Source: Defluviicoccus sp.
Lineage (GTDB): Bacteria; Pseudomonadota; Alphaproteobacteria; MPNO01
Direction of reading: 5' to 3'
NCBI GenBank assembly: GCA_028820505.1
Contig: JAPPIT010000142.1
Coordinates: forward strand, 1-64,000
Length of the DNA: 64,000 bases
Below are positions 25,385 to 34,045 of this stretch, piece by piece. The position numbers were made by a program, and so were the translations under genes. How positions within the stretch are numbered: the first letter of the stretch is position 1; every line of letters starts with the position of its first letter. Below the pieces are notes generated by a model. The model saw only the letters and a program-made list of their open reading frames with translations. It did not search any database and had not been told where the DNA came from.

Positions 25385-26106
25385 TCGACGGCGATCCCGA
25401 GATAGACCTCGCGCACCGCCGGATTGTCGATCACCGCCTGCGGGTCGCCCTCATCCAGCTTCCTGCCGAAATCGATCACCACCAGCCGGTCGACTACCGA
25501 CATCAGCGCATGCACGATGTGTTCGACCCAGACGATCGAAACGCCATGCCCTCTGATGTCGCCGATGGTGGCGACGAGTTCGCGAATCTCGTGCTCGGTC
25601 AGACCGCCGGCGATCTCGTCCAGCAGCAGGACGCGCGGGCGGGTCGCCAGCGCGCGCGCCATTTCGAGGCGCTTGCGCTCCAGGAGGGTCAGCGAGCCGG
25701 CGAGCGCGTTCGCCTTGGATGCAAGCCCGGTCTGCTCCAGAACCTCGACGCAGTGATCGTAAGACGCCGCCTCGGACTGCCCGGCGCCGAACGCGCCGCC
25801 GACCAGCAGGTTCTCGAACACCGTCATCCCGCGGAACGGGTGGGGGATCTGGTAGGAGCGTCCGATCCCGGCGCGGCAGCGGAGATGGGCCGGCAAATGG
25901 GTGATGTCCTCGCCGGCGAACAGGATCCTGCCGTCGTCGGGCGGCAAGCTGCCGGTGATCAGGTTGAAGAGCGTGCTCTTCCCCGCGCCGTTGGGGCCGA
26001 TAATGCCGAGCGCCTCGCCGTCATCGAGCGCCATGTCGAACGAATCGACCACCAGGAGCGAGCCGAAGCTCTTGGACAGGCCCTCGACCGAGAGAATCGC
26101 GGTCAT
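25381..26106 (-). CDS. ABC transporter ATPase (LivG-like), system 1
   Basis: A 241-residue ATPase. Walker A is GPNGAGKSTLF near residues 38 to 48 and Walker B is RVLLLDEIAGGL near 158 to 169. The ABC signature is divergent: LTLLERKRLEMARAL stands where LSxGxxRRLE is expected, a form seen in a subgroup of LivG proteins. The N-terminal part binds the permease side through the usual Q-loop (IGRSYQIPHPF). It overlaps livF by 4 bases. A structured repeat separates it from the binding-protein gene upstream. Confidence 0.94.
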   Translation of the reverse strand: MTAILSVEGLSKSFGSLLVVDSFDMALDDGEALGIIGPNGAGKSTLFNLITGSLPPDDGRILFAGEDITHLPAHLRCRAGIGRSYQIPHPFRGMTVFENLLVGGAFGAGQSEAASYDHCVEVLEQTGLASKANALAGSLTLLERKRLEMARALATRPRVLLLDEIAGGLTEHEIRELVATIGDIRGHGVSIVWVEHIVHALMSVVDRLVVIDFGRKLDEGDPQAVIDNPAVREVYLGIAVE

Positions 26107-26116
26107 GGCGCGGGCC

Positions 26117-26208
26117 GTCCCTCAATACGGCCCTCCGGGCCTACTCGGGATGAGGCCATTCCCTATTCCTCATCCTGAGTAGCCCTCGAAGGCACCGTAT
26201 CGAAGGCG
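26117..26208. repeat. Structured palindromic repeat, copy 1
   Basis: About 92 bases with outer arms (CCCTCAATACG and CGTATCGAAGG type), inner complementary blocks CTACTCGGGATGAGG and CATCCTGAGTAG, and two small hairpins (GGCCC-TCC-GGGCC on the left, GCCCT-CGA-AGGC on the right). The same architecture occurs at 45777 and 62659. This copy lies between the ABC binding-protein gene (stop at 26224) and livG (start at 26106). It may affect the mRNA level of one relative to the other. Confidence 0.85.
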
Positions 26209-26223
26209 CGCGCCGGCACCTCT

Positions 26224-27522
26224 TCAGCTCAACGATTCGAGCTTGCCGGTCAGCGGGATATTCTTCGCCCGTTCGTTGTGCACGACCTCGAGCTCATACT
26301 TGAACTTCTTGCCGCGCTTCCACTGACCGCCGACCAGCGGCGTGCGGCAGGCGTTCTTCACCGGGTTCCGGGCGTCGCCGAACTTCCATGAGACCGGCCC
26401 GACGATCGACTCGTAGTTGGTATTTTCGATCGCGTTCAGTATGGCGTTCGGATCGCCTGGGTCCCCGCAGCGCTTCAGCACGTCTATCGCCACCTCGATG
26501 TTGGCGTGCTTGAAGCCGAGGGGCTGGGTCCATTGCCGTCCGGTCTTGGCGGTATAGGAATCGGCGTACTCGCGCGAAGACTGGCCGGTCAGGTTGGACT
26601 TGAAGGGGTGGGAAGACGACCACCACACTTCCGTCGTCAGCCCGTGGCCGCGCTCTCCGAGCGCCTCGACCGCCGGCGGGAACAGCAGCGCCTTGGCCAT
26701 GGTTCCGGCCTTGAGCTGCTTGATCAGCCCCTGCTGCGCCGCCTGGGTCCAGAAAGTCGAGAAATCGGGCGGCGTCGCGATGCCGGTAAGGATCTCGACG
26801 CCCTCCTTCTTGAACTCCGCGATCTGGGCGGTGAAGTCCGGACTTCCCATCGAAAACAGGGGCGGCTGCAAATACTCGAACCCGCGGGCCTCCATGGGCG
26901 GCCTGAAGCCGCGCTTGGGGTCGCCGCCGTTCACCCCATCCTCGCTGTTCTCGATCAGGCTGCCGATCTTCTTGTTGGTGCCGAGCGCATCCCACATGTC
27001 CATGAAGATGCTGAACATGTCCTCGAAGCCCCAGAAGAAGTGGTAGGTCCACTTGAAGGGCTTGTCGGGCGTTGCACCGCGGCCGAAATAGACGATCTGC
27101 CACGGCGTATCGGCGGTGACGCAAGGCACCTCGTTGGCCTCCGCCTGGTCCGACACCGGGTTGACGGTGGTGCCGCTCGACGAGCCGATCATCAGATTGA
27201 CTTCGTTCTTGAGGATCAACTCCGCAGCGACCTCGGCGGCCCGGTTGGGGTTGGACTGCGAGTCGCGGGAGATGATCTCGACCGGGTACTTCTTCTTGCC
27301 GATCGCGATCCCATCGCCGATCGCCGCGCGCGCGTCGGCGAGGACGAACCGGTCGGCCTCGCCGAAGGCGGCGAGCGGGCCCGATTGCGGGCTGACGAAG
27401 CCGATCTTGACCGGCCTGGTGGCGGCGTGGACGGCGGGCGCCGGCAAGCCCGACGCCGCGGCCGCGGCGAGCACGCCGCCGCCGTATTTGAGGGCGCGCC
27501 GGCGACCGATCTTGGATTTCAT
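26224..27522 (-). CDS. ABC substrate-binding protein (Tat-exported), system 1
   Basis: About 432 residues, a periplasmic type-1 binding protein of the Leu/Ile/Val-receptor family. The start was set at ATG 27522 (MKSKIGRRRALKYGGG), which has an AAAAGGGAA ribosome site; an earlier ATG in the frame is 9 codons upstream. The N terminus is a twin-arginine signal (GRRRALKYGGGVLAAAAASG) cut near AVHAA. The mature part starts PVKIGFVSPQSGPLAAFGEAD. It is probably the receptor for the Liv system 1. Aromatic-catabolism neighbours suggest an aromatic acid ligand; this is inference. Confidence 0.93.
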   Translation of the reverse strand: MKSKIGRRRALKYGGGVLAAAAASGLPAPAVHAATRPVKIGFVSPQSGPLAAFGEADRFVLADARAAIGDGIAIGKKKYPVEIISRDSQSNPNRAAEVAAELILKNEVNLMIGSSSGTTVNPVSDQAEANEVPCVTADTPWQIVYFGRGATPDKPFKWTYHFFWGFEDMFSIFMDMWDALGTNKKIGSLIENSEDGVNGGDPKRGFRPPMEARGFEYLQPPLFSMGSPDFTAQIAEFKKEGVEILTGIATPPDFSTFWTQAAQQGLIKQLKAGTMAKALLFPPAVEALGERGHGLTTEVWWSSSHPFKSNLTGQSSREYADSYTAKTGRQWTQPLGFKHANIEVAIDVLKRCGDPGDPNAILNAIENTNYESIVGPVSWKFGDARNPVKNACRTPLVGGQWKRGKKFKYELEVVHNERAKNIPLTGKLESLS

Positions 27523-27576
27523 CGCGGTTCCCTTTTCGCTCTTTGGCATTTGGGCTCTCCCCTGTGTTTGTAAGAA

Positions 27577-27585
27577 ACTTAAACT
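27577..27585. promoter_or_regulatory. Candidate operator, ACTTAAACT (copy A)
   Basis: ACTTAAACT lies in the AT-rich 105-base gap upstream of the ABC binding-protein gene. On the minus strand it sits inside the 17-base spacer between TTGAAG and TTACAA, a plausible promoter. The identical nonamer, with A at -2 and AT at +2/+3 also shared, occurs at 31365 ahead of the salicylyl-CoA hydroxylase gene. A shared repressor of the MarR or GntR type is possible; no regulator gene is adjacent. Confidence 0.4.
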
Positions 27586-27627
27586 TATATCTTCAAATAA
27601 TTGTTTTCACTGGATTTATTTGATTCC

Positions 27628-28842
27628 TCAAAGCAAAATAGTGTTGGGCTCCAGGCCGAGCAGCACCCTCCCGTACAGTTCGGCGCTCGCCTCCGGCAAC
27701 AAAAGCCCGTGCATGTTGATCGCGTGGAGGTCGCGCGAGGCCTGTTGCAGCGGGCTCCTGAGCGCGAGGCTTGAGCCGCCGGCCATCAGGAACAGCTTCT
27801 CCGCGCCGTCGAGCGCGAACCGTACCCCCTGGGAACAGTCCATGCGGATGCGGGCGCGCATCTCTATGGTCATCGGCGTCCGCGACCGCCCGTAGGAGTC
27901 GATGTCGTCGGCCACCCGGTAGAGCATCAGGTGCGCCGCGTCGATCAGAGAGGCGGCCTCCCCGAGCTTGATGTGGGTCGCCGACCATTCGGAATGGATG
28001 TGCGGCGTATAGGCGACCGGCTTGTCCTGGACCGTTCGGCGAAACTCGGCGAGCGCCGCGCGGGCCAGTCCGAGCGCCGCGCCGCAGATGCAGAGCGCCA
28101 GCACCGGAACGGCATCAGCCTTGTGCAACCAGCCGTCGTATCCCTCCGCCATCCCCGGCGTATCGCCCTCGATCAGCGCGGGGATGGAAAGACGCCGGTG
28201 CGCGGGCACGTTCAGCCCGTCCACCTTGATCGAACAGCTTCCGGTGCCGGAAAGCCCGGCCACGAACCAGTCGTCCTGGATGGCGACGTCGCTCGTCGGC
28301 ACCAGGAAGTCGGCGAGGTCGACCGCCGCGCCCGATTCATCGAATATCTCGGCGCCCAGCAGCAACCACGAGGCGTGCTCGCAGCCCGAGCCGAACGGCC
28401 AGAAGCCGCTCAGTGTCGCCGACCCGTCGCCGTTCAGCGTTGCCTTGCCGCGCGGCGCGATCACCGCGGAGACCATCGTGTCGGGATCGGCGCCGTAGAC
28501 TTCCTCGCGCGCCTCGCCGGGGAAATGGGCCATCATCCAGCTGTGGGCATGCATGACGCCGAGCACCCAGGCGGTGGAGGAGCAGCCTTCCGCAATCGCC
28601 GAGATGACGTCGAGATGGGCACGCATGGACAATTCGTGGCCGCCGCAGTTGCGCGCCTGAATCACGCGAAGCAGGCCCGACTCCCGGATCTGCGCCATGT
28701 TCTCGGCCGGTACGCGCCGATCCCTGTCGGCTTGCCCCGCCCGTGCCCTGAAATCCTCGCCAGCGGCCTCGGCACGCTGTCTGAGATCGGCCACGAGACC
28801 GGAAAGATCGTCGTCAGGCGCCTCGCCGCTCACCGCTGCCAT
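27628..28842 (-). CDS. Acyl-CoA dehydrogenase-like flavin monooxygenase (HsaA/HpaH type)
   Basis: About 404 residues with the acyl-CoA dehydrogenase fold. The pattern WMMAHFPGEAREEVYG, then GDGSATLSGFWPFGSGCEHASWLLLGA (about residues 110 to 155), is that of group D two-component monooxygenases (HsaA, HpaH/C2), which hydroxylate phenols using reduced flavin from a separate reductase. No reductase gene is in the window. The start is ATG 28842 with a GGGGGA site; ATG 28878 is possible. It lies 77 bases after the salicylyl-CoA hydroxylase gene and 105 before the binding protein, on the same strand. A true acyl-CoA dehydrogenase cannot be excluded. Confidence 0.8.
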   Translation of the reverse strand: MAAVSGEAPDDDLSGLVADLRQRAEAAGEDFRARAGQADRDRRVPAENMAQIRESGLLRVIQARNCGGHELSMRAHLDVISAIAEGCSSTAWVLGVMHAHSWMMAHFPGEAREEVYGADPDTMVSAVIAPRGKATLNGDGSATLSGFWPFGSGCEHASWLLLGAEIFDESGAAVDLADFLVPTSDVAIQDDWFVAGLSGTGSCSIKVDGLNVPAHRRLSIPALIEGDTPGMAEGYDGWLHKADAVPVLALCICGAALGLARAALAEFRRTVQDKPVAYTPHIHSEWSATHIKLGEAASLIDAAHLMLYRVADDIDSYGRSRTPMTIEMRARIRMDCSQGVRFALDGAEKLFLMAGGSSLALRSPLQQASRDLHAINMHGLLLPEASAELYGRVLLGLEPNTILL

Positions 28843-28919
28843 CGCCCAGTCCCCCACGGCTCCCGGTCCATTTTGCATAGCACGGGACCCGATGGCCACC
28901 AAGGGCGGCGCGGAACGTT

Positions 28920-31322
28920 CTATGGGGCGCTCGCCGCGGCGGCGCCGACGGCGGCGCCCTTGGTCTCCCATTCGTCGGCGCCGGCGTCGCGGCGGAACTG
29001 GCGGCGTGCGGCGTGCTCGGCCGGCCTCGCCGCCTCGCGCAGCTCCTCGATCGCCTGGCGGTCGCGCGCGAACTGGCGGAAGGCGGCGAACTTGGCGGAC
29101 AGATACTGGTCCGGCCAGGGCACCGGGTCCCAGCCGTACCAGGCCGCGGCCTGCTGGGTGAAGTTGGGGTTGTAGAGATGGGTGCGGGCGAGCGCGACGA
29201 GATCGGCGCGGCCCGCCGCGACGATGGTGTTCACCTGGTCCCAGGTGAAGATGTTGCCGGCGACCAGCGTCGGCACCCCGGCCTCGATCCGGACCTGTTC
29301 GGAGAACGGGGTCTGGAACATGCGGCCGTAGACCGGCCGTTCCTCGGACGCGGTCTGCCCGGTGGACACGTTGACCAGGTCGACACCGCGCGCGGCGAAG
29401 GCCTTCGCGATCGCCACCGCGTCGTCCCCCTCGTTTCCGCCGGGCACCCAGTCATGCGCCGAGATGCGGATCGAGATCGGCCGGTCGGATGGCCACGCGG
29501 CCCTGACCGCGTCGAACACTTCCAGCGGGTAGCGCAGCCGGTTCTCAAGGCTGCCGCCATAGCCGTCGGTCCGCCGGTTGGTGGCGGGCGAGAGAAACCC
29601 GCCCAGCAGGTAGCCGTGCGCGCAGTGGAGTTCGGCCATGTCGAAACCCGCGCGGGCGGCGCGTTCGAAAGCGGCGACGAACTCGGCCTTCACCCGGTCC
29701 ATATCGGCGCGGTCCATCTCGCGCGGCACCGCCGAATGGGGCAGGTAGGGCAGCGGCGACGGGGCAACGATCTCCCACGCGGCGTCGTCCAGCGGCTGGT
29801 CGATCCCCTCCCAGGCGAGCTTCGTCGCGCCCTTGCGCCCGGCATGGCCGATCTGCATACAGAGCTTCGCCGCCGTGTAGTCGTGCGCGAAATCGGCGAT
29901 CCGCTTCCACGCCGTCTCCTGCTCGTCGTTCCAGATGCCGGCGCAACCGGGCGTGATCCGCGCATCGGGGGCGATGCACGCCATCTCGGTATAGACCAGC
30001 CCGGCCCCGCCGAGCGCGCGGCTGGTGAGGTGGACGTAGTGCCACTCCCCCGGCACGCCGTCGTCGGCGCAGTACTGGCACATCGGGGCGACGACGACCC
30101 GGTTCTGGAGTCTCATGCCGCCCACGGCGAACGGCGTGAACATGGGCGGCGGGGGCGTTTCCGCGACTTCCGGCAGGTTCTCCTTCTCCGCCACGCCGGC
30201 GGCGAAGTCCCGGTCGACGGCGGCGATGAAGTCCTCATCCCGGGTGCGAAGGTTGTCGTAGGTAATTGCCTTGGAACGCGACAGCAGGCTGAAGGCGAAC
30301 TGGGTCGGCTCCATCTCCCAATACCGCTCGACATGCTCGAACCAGGCGAGCGAGACCTCGGCCGCGTGCTGCAGCCGGCCCACCTCGTCGCGCCGGTTGA
30401 CGTCGTAGGCGGCAAGGGCGCCGGCGACGTCGTCGTGGACGCGGAACTCCTCGTAGAGCGCGATCGCGTCCTCCATCGCGAGCTTGGTGCCGGAGCCGAT
30501 GGAGAAATGCGCGGTGTGGGCGGCATCGCCCATGATCACCATGTTGCCGCGTACCCAGCTCTCGCAGCGGATGGTCGGGAAGTTGCGCCAGAACGAGCGG
30601 TTGACGATGACGGGGTGGCCGTCCAGCAGGTCCTCGTAGAGGGCGCTCACATAGGCGACGGTCGCTTCCTCGTCCTCCTCCTCCAGACCGGTGCGGGCGA
30701 AGGTCTCGGCCGTCGTCTCGACGATCCAGGTGCTCATGCCCCCGTCGTACTGATAGGCGTGGAGATTCCAGATGCCGGCGTCGTTCTCGCGGAAGTCGAA
30801 GGTGAAGGCGGGCAGCGGGCGCGTGCTGCCGAGCCAGACGAACTTGTTGGGCCGCCAGTCGTAGCTGGGGCGAAAATCGGCGGCATATTGCTCGCGGATC
30901 CAGCTGTTGATCCCGTTGCAGGCGATCACGAGATCGGCCTCCGGGAGGTCGTCGAGCGAGCGGATCTCGTGCTGGAACGCCATCGATATGCCGAGCTCTC
31001 GGCAGCGCTCCTGGAGGAGCAGCAGGAGCGCCTTGCGCGACATGCCGCAGAACCCGTGCCCGCCGGATCTGATCCGCCGTCCCTTGAAGAAGATGTCGAT
31101 GTCGTCCCAATAGGCGAACCCCGACCGGATCGCGTCGTAGCTCGCGGCGTCGTAGTCGCGGAAATGGCCCAGCGTCTCGGCCGAGAACACCACCCCGAAG
31201 CCGAACGTGTCGTCGTGGCGGTTCTGCTCGTAGATCGTGATCTCGTGGGCCGGGTCGTTCGCCTTCATCAGGAGGGAGAAATAGAGTCCCGCCGGCCCTC
31301 CCCCGATCACTTCGATCTTCAT
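28920..31322 (-). CDS. Bifunctional salicylyl-CoA 5-hydroxylase / old yellow enzyme
   Basis: An 800-residue fusion. Residues about 1 to 390 are an FAD aromatic hydroxylase (IEVIGGGPAGLYFSLLMK, and the GD motif VIMGDAAHTAHFSIGSG near 285). Residues about 400 to 770 are an FMN old yellow enzyme domain (FTPFAVGGMRLQNRVVVAPM, IGHAGRKG, HGYLLGGFLSPATNRRTDGYGG). Characterised relatives convert salicylyl-CoA to gentisyl-CoA. The start at ATG 31322 (MKIEVIGG) has a GAGGGG site; longer frames are not homologous. It heads the minus-strand run with a flavin monooxygenase, Liv transporter and MFS genes, and is divergent from an FAD monooxygenase gene. Confidence 0.93.
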   Translation of the reverse strand: MKIEVIGGGPAGLYFSLLMKANDPAHEITIYEQNRHDDTFGFGVVFSAETLGHFRDYDAASYDAIRSGFAYWDDIDIFFKGRRIRSGGHGFCGMSRKALLLLLQERCRELGISMAFQHEIRSLDDLPEADLVIACNGINSWIREQYAADFRPSYDWRPNKFVWLGSTRPLPAFTFDFRENDAGIWNLHAYQYDGGMSTWIVETTAETFARTGLEEEDEEATVAYVSALYEDLLDGHPVIVNRSFWRNFPTIRCESWVRGNMVIMGDAAHTAHFSIGSGTKLAMEDAIALYEEFRVHDDVAGALAAYDVNRRDEVGRLQHAAEVSLAWFEHVERYWEMEPTQFAFSLLSRSKAITYDNLRTRDEDFIAAVDRDFAAGVAEKENLPEVAETPPPPMFTPFAVGGMRLQNRVVVAPMCQYCADDGVPGEWHYVHLTSRALGGAGLVYTEMACIAPDARITPGCAGIWNDEQETAWKRIADFAHDYTAAKLCMQIGHAGRKGATKLAWEGIDQPLDDAAWEIVAPSPLPYLPHSAVPREMDRADMDRVKAEFVAAFERAARAGFDMAELHCAHGYLLGGFLSPATNRRTDGYGGSLENRLRYPLEVFDAVRAAWPSDRPISIRISAHDWVPGGNEGDDAVAIAKAFAARGVDLVNVSTGQTASEERPVYGRMFQTPFSEQVRIEAGVPTLVAGNIFTWDQVNTIVAAGRADLVALARTHLYNPNFTQQAAAWYGWDPVPWPDQYLSAKFAAFRQFARDRQAIEELREAARPAEHAARRQFRRDAGADEWETKGAAVGAAAASAP

Positions 31323-31364
31323 CGCCGTTCCCCTCGGCCCGATTGCATCGAACGATTGTTTTAT

Positions 31365-31373
31365 ACTTAAACT
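31365..31373. promoter_or_regulatory. Candidate operator, ACTTAAACT (copy B)
   Basis: ACTTAAACT within GTTTTATACTTAAACTAAT lies in the divergent region between the salicylyl-CoA hydroxylase and the FAD monooxygenase. The surroundings form a loose palindrome (GTTT and AAAC flanking TATACTT). It is identical to the site at 27577. Being 43 to 51 bases from the hydroxylase start, it could overlap that promoter. Confidence 0.4.
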
Positions 31374-31478
31374 AATCCGGTCGGGAGCGCAATTTGTTTG
31401 AGGCTTCAACCAAAATCGGCCGTGCGCGTCGGACCGCTCCGCGATTTCTTGCAGAGCGATTTTTCTCGATATATTGGA

Positions 31479-32801
31479 ATGTCGAAGCATTGGGTTGAGC
31501 GAAGGGGAGCACGACGAGGTGGTCGACCTGCCGGCGCACGGGCTTGCGCTTTGCGAAAACGGCCCGGGCTCGCTCCCCTGACACGGGCACCCAGGATAGC
31601 CGTCATCGGCGGCGGGCTGGGCGGCGCCGCGGCGGCGCTGGCGCTCTATCGCCGCGGTTTCGAGGTCGCCGTCTACGAGAAGGCCGCCGAGCTGGGCGAA
31701 ATCGGCGCGGGCCTCAACCTAAGCCCCAACGCCCTGAAGGCATTCAGATATCTCGGGATCGAAGACGATGCGCTGAAAACCGGTTTTCAGGCGGCGGAAC
31801 AGCTCATCCGCAGCTTTCGCAGCGGCCGCGTGATTGCCAGACCGAGGCGGTCCGGCGATATCGCCGCGCGTTACGGCGCGTCGTTTCTGACCATGCACCG
31901 CGCCGATCTGCTGTCCCTGTTGATTGCGGAGTTGCCGGACAGCGTGTTCCATCTGGGCGCCGAGTGCACGGGCGCCGAAACCCGCGCCCGTACCGCGGTC
32001 GCGCATTTCGCCGACGGCACGTCCGTCGACGCCGATGTCGTGATCGGCGCGGACGGAATTCATTCGGCGGTCCGCGACAGCGTATTCGGTTATGTCGAAC
32101 CCCGGTTCACGGGCTGCATATGCTGGCGCGGCCTCGTGCCCGGCGAGGCGCTCCCCGACCCCGCCTTCGCGCGCCAGATGGTCGCTTGGTGGGGACCGCA
32201 CGGCCATATCGTGCATTATCCGGTTCGCAGCGGGGGCAGCCTGGTCAATTTCGTCGCCCATCGCGACAGCGACGGCTGGACCGGGGAGTCGTGGACCCAC
32301 GAAACCGACCGGTCCGAGCTGATGGAGACCTACGCCAGGTGGAATCCGGATCTGCTGGGACTGATCGAGGCCAGCGACACGTACTACAAGTGGGCGCTGT
32401 ACGACCGCGACCCGCTGGAGAGATGGACTCAGGGACGCGTCACGCTGCTCGGCGATTCCGCTCACCCGATGTTGCCGTATCTGGGCCAGGGCGCCTGCAT
32501 GGCCATCGAGGACGGCTGCATTCTCGCGGAAGCCATCTCGTGGGCGTCCGGCGATCTGGATACCGCGCTCGGCGAATACGAACGGATCCGCATGCCGCGA
32601 ACCACCCGGGCGCAGCTGGGTTCGCGTGTCCGGGCAAGGCAGAACCATCTGGCCTCTCCCTTCGCCCGATTTTATCGGGATATGAAAATGGCCTGGAGGA
32701 GCATGGCGGGCGCCGACAGCTCCGCCGGTCAGGCGGCGGAATTCTACGACTACGACGTTGCCCGGGAGGAACGGTTCGGGGCGGGGCCCGGGTCGAATTG
32801 A
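31479..32801 (+). CDS. FAD-dependent aromatic monooxygenase
   Basis: About 440 residues from ATG 31479, but the true start is uncertain: the FAD-binding IAVIGGGLGGAAAALALYRRG begins only at about residue 40, and relatives begin close to it, so a non-ATG start near 31580 is possible. The DG motif VVIGADGIHSAVRD and GD motif VTLLGDSAHPMLPYLGQGA are intact. It belongs to the salicylate hydroxylase / 3-hydroxybenzoate 6-hydroxylase group. With the salicylyl-CoA hydroxylase opposite and a gentisate dioxygenase-like gene at 51 kb, formation of gentisate is an attractive guess. Divergent position implies a shared control region. Confidence 0.88.
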   Translation: MSKHWVERRGARRGGRPAGARACALRKRPGLAPLTRAPRIAVIGGGLGGAAAALALYRRGFEVAVYEKAAELGEIGAGLNLSPNALKAFRYLGIEDDALKTGFQAAEQLIRSFRSGRVIARPRRSGDIAARYGASFLTMHRADLLSLLIAELPDSVFHLGAECTGAETRARTAVAHFADGTSVDADVVIGADGIHSAVRDSVFGYVEPRFTGCICWRGLVPGEALPDPAFARQMVAWWGPHGHIVHYPVRSGGSLVNFVAHRDSDGWTGESWTHETDRSELMETYARWNPDLLGLIEASDTYYKWALYDRDPLERWTQGRVTLLGDSAHPMLPYLGQGACMAIEDGCILAEAISWASGDLDTALGEYERIRMPRTTRAQLGSRVRARQNHLASPFARFYRDMKMAWRSMAGADSSAGQAAEFYDYDVAREERFGAGPGSN

Positions 32802-32900
32802 CAGGAAAAGCCGGCGTCGTTGATCGCCGGTGCGGAATCGTTACCCTGCGCGGCGCGTCCTTCCGGGCGCATGGGCATATCCAATCCGGGACCGCCAACG

Positions 32901-34043
32901 GTGAATTCCGACTCCCTGTTCCCGTCCGGCGGAATGTCCTCCCCGTCGGGAACGGGCGTCTTCCCCTCGCAGACCGTCGCGGCGTTGATCCGCGATCGGA
33001 CGATTTCCTCGACCCGGGAATTCTCCGCGGACTCGATCCAGCCGGCGAGCCTCGATCTGCGCCTCGGGCAGGCCGCCTACCGGGTCCAGGCGAGCTTCCT
33101 CCCCGGACCCGCCGCCACGGTCGAGGAGAAGATCGACACGCTCGGCATGCACGAGATCGACCTCGAGGGCGGCGCGGTCCTGGAGCGCGGCTGCGTCTAC
33201 ATCGTGCCCCTCCTCGAACACCTCGCGCTCGACAACCGGATCGCCGCGTTCGCCAACCCGCGAAGCTCGACCGGCCGGCTCGACGTGTTCACCCGGCTGA
33301 TCACCGACCGTTCGAGCCGCTTCGATGCCGTCGCGCGGGGCTATCACGGCCGGCTGTACGCCGAGGTCTCGCCGCGCACCTTCTCGATCCTGGTGCGGAC
33401 CGGAAGCCGCCTGAGCCAGCTCCGTCTGCACCGGGGCACCCCGGCCGTCCCGGCGACCCGGTTGCGGCAACTGCAGGACGAGATCGGCCTGGTGAATCCC
33501 GAGATGGATCCGGGCGGGGCGCAACGGGACGGCGGGCTGCCGCTGCGCCTCGACCTCGAAGGGGACGGCCCGGGCAGCCTGATCGGCTACCGCGCCAAGC
33601 ACCATACCGGGATCGTCGACGTGGATCGGGTCGGGCACTACGACGCGGCGGATTACTGGGAGCCGATCCGCGCCCGGTCGGGACGCGGGATCATCCTGAA
33701 CCCCGACGATTTCTACGTCCTGTCCACGCGGGAGGCGATCACGGTGCCGCCGGACCATGCCGCCGAGATGATCGCCTACGACACCGAGGTGGGCGAGTTC
33801 CGCGTCCACTATGCCGGGTTCTTCGATCCCGGCTTCGGCTGGGCGGGTTCGGGCGGCGGCGGCAGCCGCGCGGTGCTCGAGGTCCGCAGCCACGACGTGC
33901 CGTTCCTGCTGGAGCACGAGCAGGTCATCGGCGGGCTGCGATACCTGCGGCTGACGGATACCTCGGACCGGCTCTACGGACGCGATATCGGCTCCGCCTA
34001 TCAGGGCCAGCGGCTCCAGCTCTCCAAGCATTTCAGGACGTGA
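32901..34043 (+). CDS. dcd: 2'-deoxycytidine 5'-triphosphate deaminase (long form)
   Basis: About 380 residues; a duplicated dUTPase-fold deaminase that turns dCTP into dUTP for thymidylate synthesis. The active-site stretch IQPASLDLRLG (about residues 47 to 57) and FANPRSSTGRLDVFTRL (about 118 to 134) are clear, and a second dUTPase-like half follows from about residue 215. This two-domain form is common in alphaproteobacteria. GTG 32901 (V-N-S-D-S-L-F-P) was chosen because it aligns with the N terminus I remember for relatives; ATG 32934 is the other option. A housekeeping gene, followed after 2 bases by the DUF6134 gene. Confidence 0.88.
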   Translation: MNSDSLFPSGGMSSPSGTGVFPSQTVAALIRDRTISSTREFSADSIQPASLDLRLGQAAYRVQASFLPGPAATVEEKIDTLGMHEIDLEGGAVLERGCVYIVPLLEHLALDNRIAAFANPRSSTGRLDVFTRLITDRSSRFDAVARGYHGRLYAEVSPRTFSILVRTGSRLSQLRLHRGTPAVPATRLRQLQDEIGLVNPEMDPGGAQRDGGLPLRLDLEGDGPGSLIGYRAKHHTGIVDVDRVGHYDAADYWEPIRARSGRGIILNPDDFYVLSTREAITVPPDHAAEMIAYDTEVGEFRVHYAGFFDPGFGWAGSGGGGSRAVLEVRSHDVPFLLEHEQVIGGLRYLRLTDTSDRLYGRDIGSAYQGQRLQLSKHFRT

Positions 34044-34045
34044 CG

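Noticed and set aside
25381-26106. LivG of system 1 as a dead ATPase because its signature lacks the usual LSxGE.
   Set aside because: The LTLxxRKRLE form occurs in a recognised LivG subgroup, and the Walker motifs are intact.
31372-31590. A 72-codon minus-strand frame between the salicylyl-CoA hydroxylase and the FAD monooxygenase.
   Set aside because: No ribosome site, composition of a shadow, and it covers the divergent promoter region.
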